Assembly (NCBI RefSeq): GCF_014352875.1
Contig: NZ_CP060695.1
Span: 1,767,501-1,831,500 of the forward strand
Source of the DNA: Polaribacter pectinis
GTDB lineage: Bacteria > Bacteroidota > Bacteroidia > Flavobacteriales > Flavobacteriaceae
Direction: 5' to 3'
DNA: 64,000 nucleotides
Shown here piece by piece: positions 26,456 through 34,498 of the stretch (its first letter is position 1; each line of letters starts with the position of its first letter). A program made the position numbers and the translations under genes. The notes under the pieces were generated by a model. That model worked only from the letters and a program-made list of their open reading frames with translations. It did not search any database and was not told the origin of the DNA.

Positions 26456-27880
26456 CTACAATCCTGCAATTTTATCTTCTTGTAAAATATCGTTTGTTTC
26501 TTTAGTTACTTTATCTAAAATGACTTTCAATTCTTCTTTTGTCATATCTAAATGTGTATGAACTTCGTCGCCAGAAATTAAATTCAACAACGCTTTGTCT
26601 TGAGCTCTACCTTTTTTCATGGCTTCATTATAACCAATATTTTCGTTGAAAGTCACTAAAGAATATTTAGATGAATATTCAGTTGGAAACGTTTTTTCCA
26701 AATCCATTTCTATCTTTCTTTTTTCTTTAAATAACGGATTTGCAACGTGGTTTTTCATCTCATGAAAATTATCAATCGCTAAATCTGCAATGGCGTCTGT
26801 GTCGTCTTTTCTTGCTTTTTGATAGGCCTTAAAAATAGATTTCCAATCAAAGATTTCTCGACTGCGCTCGAAATGACAAAGGATTTCATCTAACACAAAA
26901 ACATCTTCGAAAGAAGCGTTCATTCCTTGTCCGTAAAAAGGGACAATTGCGTGTGAAGCATCACCAATTAACAATGTTTTATTTTGATAAAACCAAGGAG
27001 AACATTTTACGGTTCCTAAAGCTCCTGTTGGATTATTGATAAATTCTTCTTTAATATTAGGAATTAACGCCAAAGCATCTGGAAATTCTTTCTCGAAAAA
27101 TTCTGTAATCTTTTCTTCGGAAGTTAAATTCTCGAAATTAAATTCACCTTCGTCATAACTTAAAAATAAAGTTACAGTAAAACTTCCATCCATATTTGGA
27201 AGTGCAATTAACATAAAATCGCCTCTTGGCCAAATGTGTAAATGTGCTTTGCTTATTTGATGATTTCCACTTTTATCTGCTGGAATTTCTAATTCTTTAT
27301 AACCTTGATTTAGGTAATTTTGAGAATAACTGAATAAAAATTTACGTTCAGAAATATAGCTTTTTCTTAACGATGAACCTGCGCCATCTGCTCCGAAAAT
27401 AACATCTGCAATTACTGGAAATTCTTCTTTGGTATTGTAGTCTTTAAAATATGCGATGTTTTTTTCTATATCTACTTTTTTGCATTTTTTATTGAAATAA
27501 ATCGTTACATTTTCGTGCTTTTCTGCTTCATCTAATAAAATAGCATTCAAATCTCCTCTGGAAATTGAATTGATATATTCATTTTCTCTCCCAGAATAAT
27601 TGGAAGAAAACGTATTTCCTCCTCTATCGTGCATTAATCTGCCATACATTGGAATACAAATTTCTCTGGCTTTTTCTTCCATTCCACATAAACGCAAGGC
27701 TTTTAAACCTCTGTCTGACAATGCTAAATTTATTGAACGCCCTGCTGAAATATCTACAGTTCTTAAATCTGGTCTGCTTTCATACACCTCAACTTTATAA
27801 CCTCTTTGTGCGAGTCTTAAAGCTAATAGTGAGCCACATAATCCTGCTCCAATAATTAATATTTTATCTTTTTTATTCAT
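26456..27880 (-). CDS. kmo: Kynurenine 3-monooxygenase with an in-frame repeat insertion
   Basis: FAD enzyme that hydroxylates kynurenine to 3-hydroxykynurenine. 474 residues. The FAD motif is LIIGAGLCGSLLALRLAQRG. RSINLALSDRGLKALRLCG is the kmo signature, FGADGAGSSLRKSY the DG motif, and LIGDASHAIVPFYGQGMNAS the GD motif. DAIADLAIDNFHEMKNHV is the conserved C-terminal helix. Residues 335-343 (CHFERSREI) are encoded by an intergenic-type repeat fragment at 26851-26878. They fall just before DWKSIFKAYQ, in what should be a surface loop, and do not break the frame. The start abuts the kynU stop codon. Confidence 0.93.
   Translation of the reverse strand: MNKKDKILIIGAGLCGSLLALRLAQRGYKVEVYESRPDLRTVDISAGRSINLALSDRGLKALRLCGMEEKAREICIPMYGRLMHDRGGNTFSSNYSGRENEYINSISRGDLNAILLDEAEKHENVTIYFNKKCKKVDIEKNIAYFKDYNTKEEFPVIADVIFGADGAGSSLRKSYISERKFLFSYSQNYLNQGYKELEIPADKSGNHQISKAHLHIWPRGDFMLIALPNMDGSFTVTLFLSYDEGEFNFENLTSEEKITEFFEKEFPDALALIPNIKEEFINNPTGALGTVKCSPWFYQNKTLLIGDASHAIVPFYGQGMNASFEDVFVLDEILCHFERSREIFDWKSIFKAYQKARKDDTDAIADLAIDNFHEMKNHVANPLFKEKRKIEMDLEKTFPTEYSSKYSLVTFNENIGYNEAMKKGRAQDKALLNLISGDEVHTHLDMTKEELKVILDKVTKETNDILQEDKIAGL
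26851..26878 (-). repeat. Half of a TGTCATTTCGA-type repeat inside kmo
   Basis: On the minus strand the 28 bp start TGTCATTTCGAGCGCAGTCG and end AGAAATCT. The first 11 bases equal the terminal repeat of the intergenic element at 19438-19518, and AGAAATCT also occurs inside that element. It is read in frame by kmo. Confidence 0.7.
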
Positions 27881-29143
27881 TTATACCAATCCTTTTAAAA
27901 TTGAAACCATTTCATAAACATCTTCAAACGAAGTATACATTGGAACTGGTGCACAACGAATTACATCTGGTTCTCGCCAATCTGTAATTACGTGTTTTTC
28001 CATTAATTTTTTATGTAAATTTTTATCGGCATTTTTAACTTGAATGGATAACTGGCAACCTCTTTCTTTTGGATTTTTTGGTGTGATTATTTTAATATCA
28101 TTTGAACCAATTTCATTTATTAAAAACTCGAAATAACCTGTTAGTTTTTCTGATTTTTCTCTTAAAGCATCCATTCCAATTTCGTCAAACATATCTAAAG
28201 ACGCTTTTATGGCTGCCATAGATAATATTGGCGGATTCGATAATTGCCAACCTTCTGCACCTTCCATCACATCAAATGGTTGTCGCATGTTAAAACGTGT
28301 TTGTTTATTGTGATTCCACCAACCTGCAAAACGTGGTAACTCTTTATTTTTAGCATGTTTTTCATGCACAAATAATCCTGCCAAACTTCCTGGTCCAGAA
28401 TTTAAATATTTGTAAGTACACCAAGCTGCAAAATCTACTCCAGATTCGTGTAAATTAGGTTGAATATTTCCTGCTCCATGAGCCAAATCGATTCCAACTA
28501 CACAATTTTTTGAATGTCCGATTTCTGCGATTCTTTTCAAATCTAAAAACTGGCCTGTATAATAATTTACGCCTCCAATTAATAATAAAGCGATTTCATC
28601 TCCTTGTTCTTCAACAATAGTTTCTAAATCTTCAATATGTAAAAGTTCTTGACCTTCCCTTGGTTTCCATTCGATAACATCATCTTCAGAAAAACCATGA
28701 AATTTTAATTGAGATTGTACTGCATACCTATCAGAAGGAAAAGCATCACTTTCTATAACAATTTTATATTTCTGTTTTGTTGGTTTGTAAAACGAAACCA
28801 TTAGCAAATGTAAATTTGTAGTAAGCGTGTTCATTACAACTACCTCTACTGATTTTGCACCAACTATTTTTGCCATTTTATCGGTTAAATATTCGTGATA
28901 ATTCAACCACGGATTTTTTGCTTCAAAATGCCCCTCAACTCCTAAACTTGCCCAATCTTCTAATTCTTGATTGATATATTCTTTGGTTGATTTTGGTTGT
29001 AAACCTAAAGAATTCCCCGTAAAATAAAGCCATACTTTTCCTGACTTATCTTTCGGAATATGAAATCGATTTCGTAAATGAGATAATGTATCTTCTTTGT
29101 CTTGCTGTTTTGCAAATGCTAAATTATTCTGATATTTCATCAA
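27881..29143 (-). CDS. kynU: Kynureninase
   Basis: PLP enzyme that cleaves (3-hydroxy)kynurenine to (3-hydroxy)anthranilate and alanine. 420 residues, normal length. WLYFTGNSLGLQPKS starts the core, VGIDLAHGAGNIQPNL holds the PLP-pyridine Asp, and AAWCTYKYLNSGPGSLAG the Schiff-base Lys (CTYKYLN). FAGWWNHNKQTRFNM and MEGAEGWQLSNPPIL are further kynureninase blocks. It is the first gene of the operon, with a TAnnTTTG promoter 20 bp upstream. Tryptophan dioxygenase and kynurenine formamidase are not in the window, so entry may be at kynurenine. Confidence 0.96.
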   Translation of the reverse strand: MMKYQNNLAFAKQQDKEDTLSHLRNRFHIPKDKSGKVWLYFTGNSLGLQPKSTKEYINQELEDWASLGVEGHFEAKNPWLNYHEYLTDKMAKIVGAKSVEVVVMNTLTTNLHLLMVSFYKPTKQKYKIVIESDAFPSDRYAVQSQLKFHGFSEDDVIEWKPREGQELLHIEDLETIVEEQGDEIALLLIGGVNYYTGQFLDLKRIAEIGHSKNCVVGIDLAHGAGNIQPNLHESGVDFAAWCTYKYLNSGPGSLAGLFVHEKHAKNKELPRFAGWWNHNKQTRFNMRQPFDVMEGAEGWQLSNPPILSMAAIKASLDMFDEIGMDALREKSEKLTGYFEFLINEIGSNDIKIITPKNPKERGCQLSIQVKNADKNLHKKLMEKHVITDWREPDVIRCAPVPMYTSFEDVYEMVSILKGLV

Positions 29144-29162
29144 CTAAAAAAATGAGTGTCTT

Positions 29163-29170
29163 CAAATATA
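29163..29170 (-). promoter_or_regulatory. -7 box (TATATTTG) of the kynurenine operon
   Basis: On the minus strand TATATTTG fits TAnnTTTG exactly and lies 20 bp before the kynU ATG, giving a leader of about 15 nt. Confidence 0.65.
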
Positions 29171-29248
29171 AAACAATCTAAATTTAGAATTAAATTTAAA
29201 TGAATAAATTACTACCTTTATTTTTTATCAATTTGTAAAAAATTATCA

Positions 29249-30433
29249 ATGAAATTAGTTAAAATCTGTCTTCTTATTGCCTCTATTATTTTTATTTCTT
29301 GCAACAATAACTCTTTATTAATCTCTGGACTAAAAGGCGTTAACGAGGGAATAAAAGAACAATACGCACCAGACAAAAGAACTGCCATTTATACCATTGA
29401 TTTTAATAGTTTGGATGGTAAAATTTTTATTGAAGGTGAAACTGACTCCAAAGAAGCCTATCTTAAATTAATAGATAGCTTAAAGATTTTAGATGTTGAA
29501 GTAATTAATAAAGTACGAATTTTACCAGACACCGTTTTAGGAAACAAAATGTTTGCTGTTGCTAGAAACTCTGTAATTAATATTCGTTCAGAACCTAAAC
29601 ATTCTGCGGAATTAGGTACACAGGGTTTGTTAGGAATGCCTTTAAAAGTTTTAGATAAACAAGGTGATTTTTATAGAATTCAAACTCCAGATAGATATAT
29701 TTCATGGGTGGATAAAGGTGGAATTTATAGAATGAATAAAGGCGAATATGATAATTGGAATACCTCTAAAAAAGTGCTTTTTACGCAAAATTTTGGCTAT
29801 GTGTATTCGAAAAGAAACTCAAATTCTAATATTGTTTCTGACATAACTTTGGGTGGAATTTTAAAATACCTATCTGAGGACGCTTCTTTTTACGAAGTAA
29901 AATACCCAGATAATAGAACTGGTTTTATTAAAAAAAGCGAGTCTATTATCTATGACCAATGGTTACAAAAACTGCAACCTTCAAAAGAAAAGATTGAAAC
30001 AATTGCTAAAAAAATGGATGGTTTTCCTTATTTATGGGGTGGAACTTCTTCTAAAGGAATTGATTGTAGCGGATTTACAAAAATGGTGTATTTAATGAAT
30101 GGTTTTGTAATTCCAAGAGATGCTTCTCAACAAGTAAATGCGGGTAAATCTGTAGATAAAAATTTAACTTTTGAAGGTTTAGAAAAAGGAGATTTATTGT
30201 TTTTTGGAACAAAAGCGACAGAAAAGAAAAAACAAAGAGTTGTACACGTTGGCATTTGGTTAGGAAACAACAAAATGGAATTTATACATGCCTCTGGAAA
30301 TGTGCATTTGAGTTCTATGGATGCTGCTCAACCTAATTATGATGAAATGAATAAAAACAGGTATTTAGGAAGTAAACGTTACTTAGGGGTAAAAGATATT
30401 CATATTTTAGATTTAAAGGAAGAATATAAATAG
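29249..30433 (+). CDS. SH3 and NlpC/P60 (C40) peptidoglycan hydrolase lipoprotein
   Basis: 394 residues. The lipoprotein signal is MKLVKICLLIASIIFISCNN. Two bacterial SH3 segments follow (ARNSVINIRSEPKHSAELGT near residue 110, and YVYSKRNSNSNIVSDI). The C-terminal C40 domain has the catalytic Cys in SKGIDCSGFTKMVYLMN, the His in RVVHVGIWLGNN and a third polar residue in FIHASGNV. It probably cuts peptide bonds in peptidoglycan stems from the outer or inner membrane leaflet. Monocistronic and divergent from kynU. Confidence 0.92.
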   Translation: MKLVKICLLIASIIFISCNNNSLLISGLKGVNEGIKEQYAPDKRTAIYTIDFNSLDGKIFIEGETDSKEAYLKLIDSLKILDVEVINKVRILPDTVLGNKMFAVARNSVINIRSEPKHSAELGTQGLLGMPLKVLDKQGDFYRIQTPDRYISWVDKGGIYRMNKGEYDNWNTSKKVLFTQNFGYVYSKRNSNSNIVSDITLGGILKYLSEDASFYEVKYPDNRTGFIKKSESIIYDQWLQKLQPSKEKIETIAKKMDGFPYLWGGTSSKGIDCSGFTKMVYLMNGFVIPRDASQQVNAGKSVDKNLTFEGLEKGDLLFFGTKATEKKKQRVVHVGIWLGNNKMEFIHASGNVHLSSMDAAQPNYDEMNKNRYLGSKRYLGVKDIHILDLKEEYK

Positions 30434-30468
30434 TGATAGTCTAAAACTATTAAATAAAGTAGCAGTAA

Positions 30469-31185
30469 ATGAACGAAAATTCAGAGGAATTAGATAATTA
30501 TCTAAATAATCATTACATACACAAAAGTAATTGGTTAAGAGCTGCAGTTCTTGGGGCTAATGATGGAATTTTATCAACTGCAAGTATAGCAATTGGTGTT
30601 GCAGCTGCAAGCAATTATAGAGAACCAATTGTTTTAGCAACTTTAGCAGGTTTAGTTGCAGGTGCTTTATCTATGGCTGCTGGAGAATACGTTTCCGTAA
30701 GTTCTCAAACAGATGTTGAAAATGCCGATATAGAAAGAGAAAAAATTGAATTAATGGAAATGCCAAAAATTGAATTGCAACGTTTGGCTGAAATTTATGA
30801 AAAAAGAGGTCTTAAAAAAGAGACTGCTTTAATTGTTGCAAAAGAATTTACAGAAAAAGACGCTTTGGGAGCTCACATTAGAGATGAATTAGGAATAAAT
30901 GAAATAAGTCAAGCTAAACCGATTCAAGCTGCACTTGCTTCAGGTGCAGCATTTACCGTTGGAGGCTTACTTCCTTTTTTAGTGACATTATTTGTCCCTT
31001 TAAAAAGCATGGAATATTCACTTTATGCATCAGCATTATTATTTCTTATAGTTTTAGGAATATTGGCTGCAAAAACTGGCGGATCAAGTATTAAGAGAGC
31101 TATTTTAAGAATCACTTTTTGGGGCACAGTTGCTATGGGATTAACAGCTTTAGTTGGTTATTTATTCAATGTTAACGTCGGCTAA
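30469..31185 (+). CDS. VIT1/CCC1-family transporter
   Basis: 238 residues with about five membrane segments in the Ccc1/VIT pattern. The first carries WLRAAVLGANDGILSTASIA, and the second follows with AGLVAGALSMAAGEYVSVSS. A cytoplasmic acidic helical insert (IEREKIELMEMPKIELQRLA, then AKEFTEKDALGAHIRDELG) is the metal-binding domain. Three further segments follow. Homologues move Fe(II) or Mn(II) out of the cytoplasm. Adjacent to the NlpC/P60 gene (35 bp) on the same strand. Confidence 0.9.
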   Translation: MNENSEELDNYLNNHYIHKSNWLRAAVLGANDGILSTASIAIGVAAASNYREPIVLATLAGLVAGALSMAAGEYVSVSSQTDVENADIEREKIELMEMPKIELQRLAEIYEKRGLKKETALIVAKEFTEKDALGAHIRDELGINEISQAKPIQAALASGAAFTVGGLLPFLVTLFVPLKSMEYSLYASALLFLIVLGILAAKTGGSSIKRAILRITFWGTVAMGLTALVGYLFNVNVG

Positions 31186-31258
31186 ATCAACCATAAGATT
31201 ATTGCAAAGACATTACCTTTTAAATCTTTTTTACACTTATGTTTTTACAAAAAGTTAA

Positions 31259-31354
31259 CAAACAAGTTTAGCCCAGATTGAACGGTTTGTTTGAGCTCTT
31301 TTTTATTCTTTTTTGAATAAAAAAAGCGAGTAGTGAAAGCTGGAAATAGCTTCA
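31259..31354 (+). repeat. Structured intergenic repeat, copy B
   Basis: Same layout as copy A. CCAG (31273-31276) pairs with CTGG (31340-31343), where A has CCTG/CAGG. The central stem CTTTTTTATTC / GAATAAAAAAAG closes a T-only loop. It lies between the VIT gene and the serBA terminator. Confidence 0.75.
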
Positions 31355-31360
31355 AAAAGA

Positions 31361-31390
31361 AAAGCCTTTCAACAAAAATTGAAAGGCTAA
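31361..31390 (-). terminator. Rho-independent terminator of the SerB-SerA gene
   Basis: Stem AGCCTTTCAA / TTGAAAGGCT (31363-31372 with 31379-31388) around a CAAAAA loop, followed on the minus strand by a T-rich run. About 70 bp downstream of the stop codon. Confidence 0.75.
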
Positions 31391-31407
31391 ATATTTATTT
31401 TCAAATG

Positions 31408-31447
31408 CAGTAAACAGTAATCAACTGAAAACTGCGACTGTAAACTG
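31408..31447. repeat. Heptamer-phased inverted repeat (CAGT family), second copy
   Basis: CAGT at 31408 and 31415, ACTG at 31424, 31431, 31437 and 31444: 7-bp steps with one 6-bp step. It resembles the element at 19384-19429 and lies between the serBA stop codon and its terminator. Confidence 0.6.
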
Positions 31448-31458
31448 AATACTCATTT

Positions 31459-33351
31459 CTAATACAAAACTCTAAACTTAATTGTACCTTCTACTTTTCT
31501 TAATTTGTCTAAAACCTCTGTATTATATTCTTTGTCCAAATCTGTAATTACATAACCTACTTTTGGGTCTGTAGATAAATACTGACCTGTAATATTCAAA
31601 TCGTATTTTGCCAAAATCTTGTTGATTTTCGCCATAACTCCAGGTACGTTTTTATGAATATGTAAAAAACGATGCGCTTTTGTTTGTCTTGGTAAACGAA
31701 TGTTTGGGAAATTTACAGCATCTACTGTGTTTCCTGAATTTATATATGCCATAATTTTACTCGGTACAAAATCTGCAATATCTCTTTGCGCTTCCTCTGT
31801 ACTTCCACCAACGTGAGGTGTTAAAATTACGTTTGGCAAACCTTTTAATTCTGTATAAAATTCTCCGTTTTTTCTTGGTTCTTCTGGATATACATCTACA
31901 GCTGCACCTGCTAATTTTCCGCTTTTTAAAGCAGCAACCAATGCAGGAATATCTACCACAAAACCTCTAGCTAAATTGACTAAATGTGCGCCATCTTTCA
32001 TTTCAGAAATCTCTTTTTCTCCGAAGAAATTCTTGTTGGCAGCATTATCATCTACATGTAAAGTAACAACATCGGAAATTGATAATAAATCGGATAATGA
32101 GTCCATTTTAGTGGCATTTCCTAAAGATAATTTATCTTCTACATCGTAATAATAAACATCCATTCCTAAAGCTTCTGCTAAAACAGATAATTGTTTTCCG
32201 ATGTTTCCATAACCAACAATACCTAATTTTTTACCACGAACTTCTCTAGAACCTTCTGCTGTTTTATTCCATTGACCATTATGAATTTCTGTACTTCTTT
32301 GAAAAACAGAACGCATTAACATAATGATTTCTCCAATTGCTAACTCAACCACAGAACGCGTGTTACTATAAGGTGCGTTAAAAACAACAATTCCTTTTTC
32401 TTTACATGCATCTAAATCGATTTGTTTGGTTCCGATACAAAATGCACTTACCACCATCAATTTTTCTGCTGCATCCACAACTTTTTGCGTAACGTTTGTT
32501 TTAGAACGAATTCCTAAAACATGCACGTCTTTTATTTTTTCTATCAATTCGTCTTCAGACAAACTTTTAGAAACCGTTTCTACTGAAAAACCATCTGTAG
32601 ACAACTTCTTAAAAGCATCTGAATGTACGTTTTCTAATAATAATATTTTAATTCTGTTCTTTGGGTATGATATATTTCTTGGCAAATCGTTTACGTATAA
32701 AAATTCATCTAAATTTGGTGCAATATGGTCTGCATTTTCTGTTGTTTTTTGTCTTGAAACATTTTCTGTGTATGCAAAAAACTTATCTGCTACACCAGCT
32801 TCACGAGTAACATAATCGCTATAACCATCACCAATAACTTGTATTTCTCCAGTTAAATTCATGTCTTTTAAACATTGAATTTTACCATTGTGTTTAGAGA
32901 GTACATTTTCTTCATCAAAGCTAACGATTTCTCCGTCATCTGCAAACTTAAAAGTATTTGCATATACTCTTTCTGAAGGAATGTTGTATTCCTTAACAAT
33001 TGGATCTATAAATTCCTTAAATCCACAGGAAATTACATAAATATCGTCTGCAAAATCTTCAAAAAATTCTTTATTTCTTTCTATGGAAGAAGAAACTTGT
33101 TTTTTTAAAGCTTCTACTAACAAAGACAAATCTGCTTTATTAGCTTTTAACAACTTAATTCTTCTCTCTAAAGATTCTGTAAAAGAAATTTCGCCATCAA
33201 TTCCTAAATTGGTGATATCTATTATTTCTTGAATAATTTCTTCTTTCTTCGGATTATTTTTCAACGTTATTTCTGCTAAAACATCTAATGCTTCAACACG
33301 AGTTAACGTACTGTCAAAATCGAAAATATAGTTTCTTTTATTGGTAATCAT
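31459..33351 (-). CDS. serA: Fused phosphoserine phosphatase - phosphoglycerate dehydrogenase (SerB-SerA)
   Basis: 630 residues. The N-terminal 220 are a HAD phosphatase (YIFDFDSTLTRVEALDVLAE with the DxDST nucleophile, CGFKEFIDPIV, and IQVIGDGYSDYVTREAG as motif IV). The remainder is a D-3-phosphoglycerate dehydrogenase (KKLGIVGYGNIGKQLSVLAE, NLARGFVVDIPALVAALKSG, LTPHVGGSTEEAQ with the catalytic His) and a C-terminal ACT domain (HKNVPGVMAKINKILAKY). One chain would catalyse the first and last steps of serine synthesis. No serC lies next to it. The usual SerA is 400-530 aa. Confidence 0.93.
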   Translation of the reverse strand: MITNKRNYIFDFDSTLTRVEALDVLAEITLKNNPKKEEIIQEIIDITNLGIDGEISFTESLERRIKLLKANKADLSLLVEALKKQVSSSIERNKEFFEDFADDIYVISCGFKEFIDPIVKEYNIPSERVYANTFKFADDGEIVSFDEENVLSKHNGKIQCLKDMNLTGEIQVIGDGYSDYVTREAGVADKFFAYTENVSRQKTTENADHIAPNLDEFLYVNDLPRNISYPKNRIKILLLENVHSDAFKKLSTDGFSVETVSKSLSEDELIEKIKDVHVLGIRSKTNVTQKVVDAAEKLMVVSAFCIGTKQIDLDACKEKGIVVFNAPYSNTRSVVELAIGEIIMLMRSVFQRSTEIHNGQWNKTAEGSREVRGKKLGIVGYGNIGKQLSVLAEALGMDVYYYDVEDKLSLGNATKMDSLSDLLSISDVVTLHVDDNAANKNFFGEKEISEMKDGAHLVNLARGFVVDIPALVAALKSGKLAGAAVDVYPEEPRKNGEFYTELKGLPNVILTPHVGGSTEEAQRDIADFVPSKIMAYINSGNTVDAVNFPNIRLPRQTKAHRFLHIHKNVPGVMAKINKILAKYDLNITGQYLSTDPKVGYVITDLDKEYNTEVLDKLRKVEGTIKFRVLY

Positions 33352-33388
33352 CTTTAAAATCTTGATTGATTTATAGACTGTAAATCTA

Positions 33389-33396
33389 CAAATATA
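33389..33396 (-). promoter_or_regulatory. -7 box (TATATTTG) of the SerB-SerA gene
   Basis: Exact TAnnTTTG match on the minus strand, 38 bp before the start codon. Confidence 0.6.
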
Positions 33397-33489
33397 GTGG
33401 GTTAATAGAAAAGGAATTTAAAGTTTTATGATATCTATTTTATTTGATATCAATAATATGAAAGTCTGTAAAAAACTGTTTAAATATCA

Positions 33490-34314
33490 TTAAAAATTAT
33501 GAATTCCCAAAAGAATGAGCCACCAAAAAACAGGTAATGCTTCTACCCAAAAAGAACTATAATATTTAGATTGATTAACTTTTGCTCTCATTAAGAATAT
33601 TAATACAAGAAAAAAGAACGCCATAAACGCATTTTTAGTGTCTATTTGTGGCATAATTAAATACTCTAAAAGCAATGCAAAAATCATTAAAATTAAACCC
33701 AACTTTTTTGTTTTTTCAACACCTATTTTCTTCGGAATCGTTTGTAGTGAAATTGCATCGTATTTTACATCTCTAATATCGAAGGGAAGTATTAAAACAA
33801 TCACAATTAAAAAACGTTGAATTGAAAGTAATATTGAATTAAAATCAACAGTTTTATTTGCATCAAAAACTGGAAATAACACTGTAAAACCTGCCCAAAC
33901 CAAGGCTACTACAATTATTTTTAAATAACTAACTTGACGTAAATTTTTGTGAAAACCACTTAAAAAAGGGACTGCATATAAAACTGTTAGCAAGGTAAAA
34001 GGCACTCCAAAAAGTAGCGTTTTAATCGGAATTAAATAGGCATAATAACATAAAGCTATAAAACATATAAAAGAGAAAATCTGAATTGCTTTTAAGCTGT
34101 TTGTTAAATTTTTGTGATGCAACTTTGCAACACCTGCATATTTCACAAAATTATAACCAGTAATTGTTCCAAAAAAAATGAAATAATCTAAATTTTCATT
34201 GAAAGAAATATCAACATAAAATTCTGTAATTCTTACCAAAGCATATACAGATAAAGCTACATGAATGCTCGCATTTATATAAAAATCTAAAATTAATTTT
34301 AAATACTTCATCAT
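33490..34314 (-). CDS. UbiA-like polytopic membrane protein
   Basis: 274 residues with about eight hydrophobic segments. The block ILPFDIRDVKYDAISLQTIP followed by KKIGVEKTK matches the second Asp-rich motif of UbiA prenyltransferases. The first motif (NxxxDxxxD) is not evident: GYNFVKYAGVAKLHH sits at its place with the Asp residues missing. A prenyltransferase acting on a quinone or carotenoid precursor is possible, but activity is doubtful without the first motif. Monocistronic, divergent from gcvP. Confidence 0.6.
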   Translation of the reverse strand: MMKYLKLILDFYINASIHVALSVYALVRITEFYVDISFNENLDYFIFFGTITGYNFVKYAGVAKLHHKNLTNSLKAIQIFSFICFIALCYYAYLIPIKTLLFGVPFTLLTVLYAVPFLSGFHKNLRQVSYLKIIVVALVWAGFTVLFPVFDANKTVDFNSILLSIQRFLIVIVLILPFDIRDVKYDAISLQTIPKKIGVEKTKKLGLILMIFALLLEYLIMPQIDTKNAFMAFFFLVLIFLMRAKVNQSKYYSSFWVEALPVFWWLILLGIHNF

Positions 34315-34409
34315 ACAAAAATAGGTTTTCTGTTCATAACCTTTAAAATTAGTTAATAATTAAGTGTTTTTTATGAATATTCTATGGAAAAAGTAATTGT
34401 TTAATTGCT

Positions 34410-34417
34410 TATTTTTG
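34410..34417 (+). promoter_or_regulatory. -7 box (TATTTTTG) of gcvP
   Basis: Exact TAnnTTTG match about 82 bp before the ATG at 34499. It lies downstream of the TTG at 34397, which rules that TTG out as the start. Confidence 0.5.
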
Positions 34418-34498
34418 ATACTCGAAAAATCAAGCAGATTTTTTGCGAATATTACAACTAAATCTAACGTAAAATTTAGTCATAACAAAACTAATTTA

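Noticed and set aside
31259..31354. Reading repeat copy B as an ordinary terminator of the VIT gene
   Set aside because: The T-rich hairpin could terminate transcription, but the conserved flanks and the covarying outer pair are not explained by a plain terminator.
34397..34498. N-terminal extension of gcvP from a TTG
   Set aside because: The -7 box at 34410-34417 lies inside it, and the extension is not family-like; the ATG at 34499 fits.
34315..34498. Glycine riboswitch upstream of gcvP
   Set aside because: No recognisable glycine aptamer pattern; the leader is AT-rich and short.
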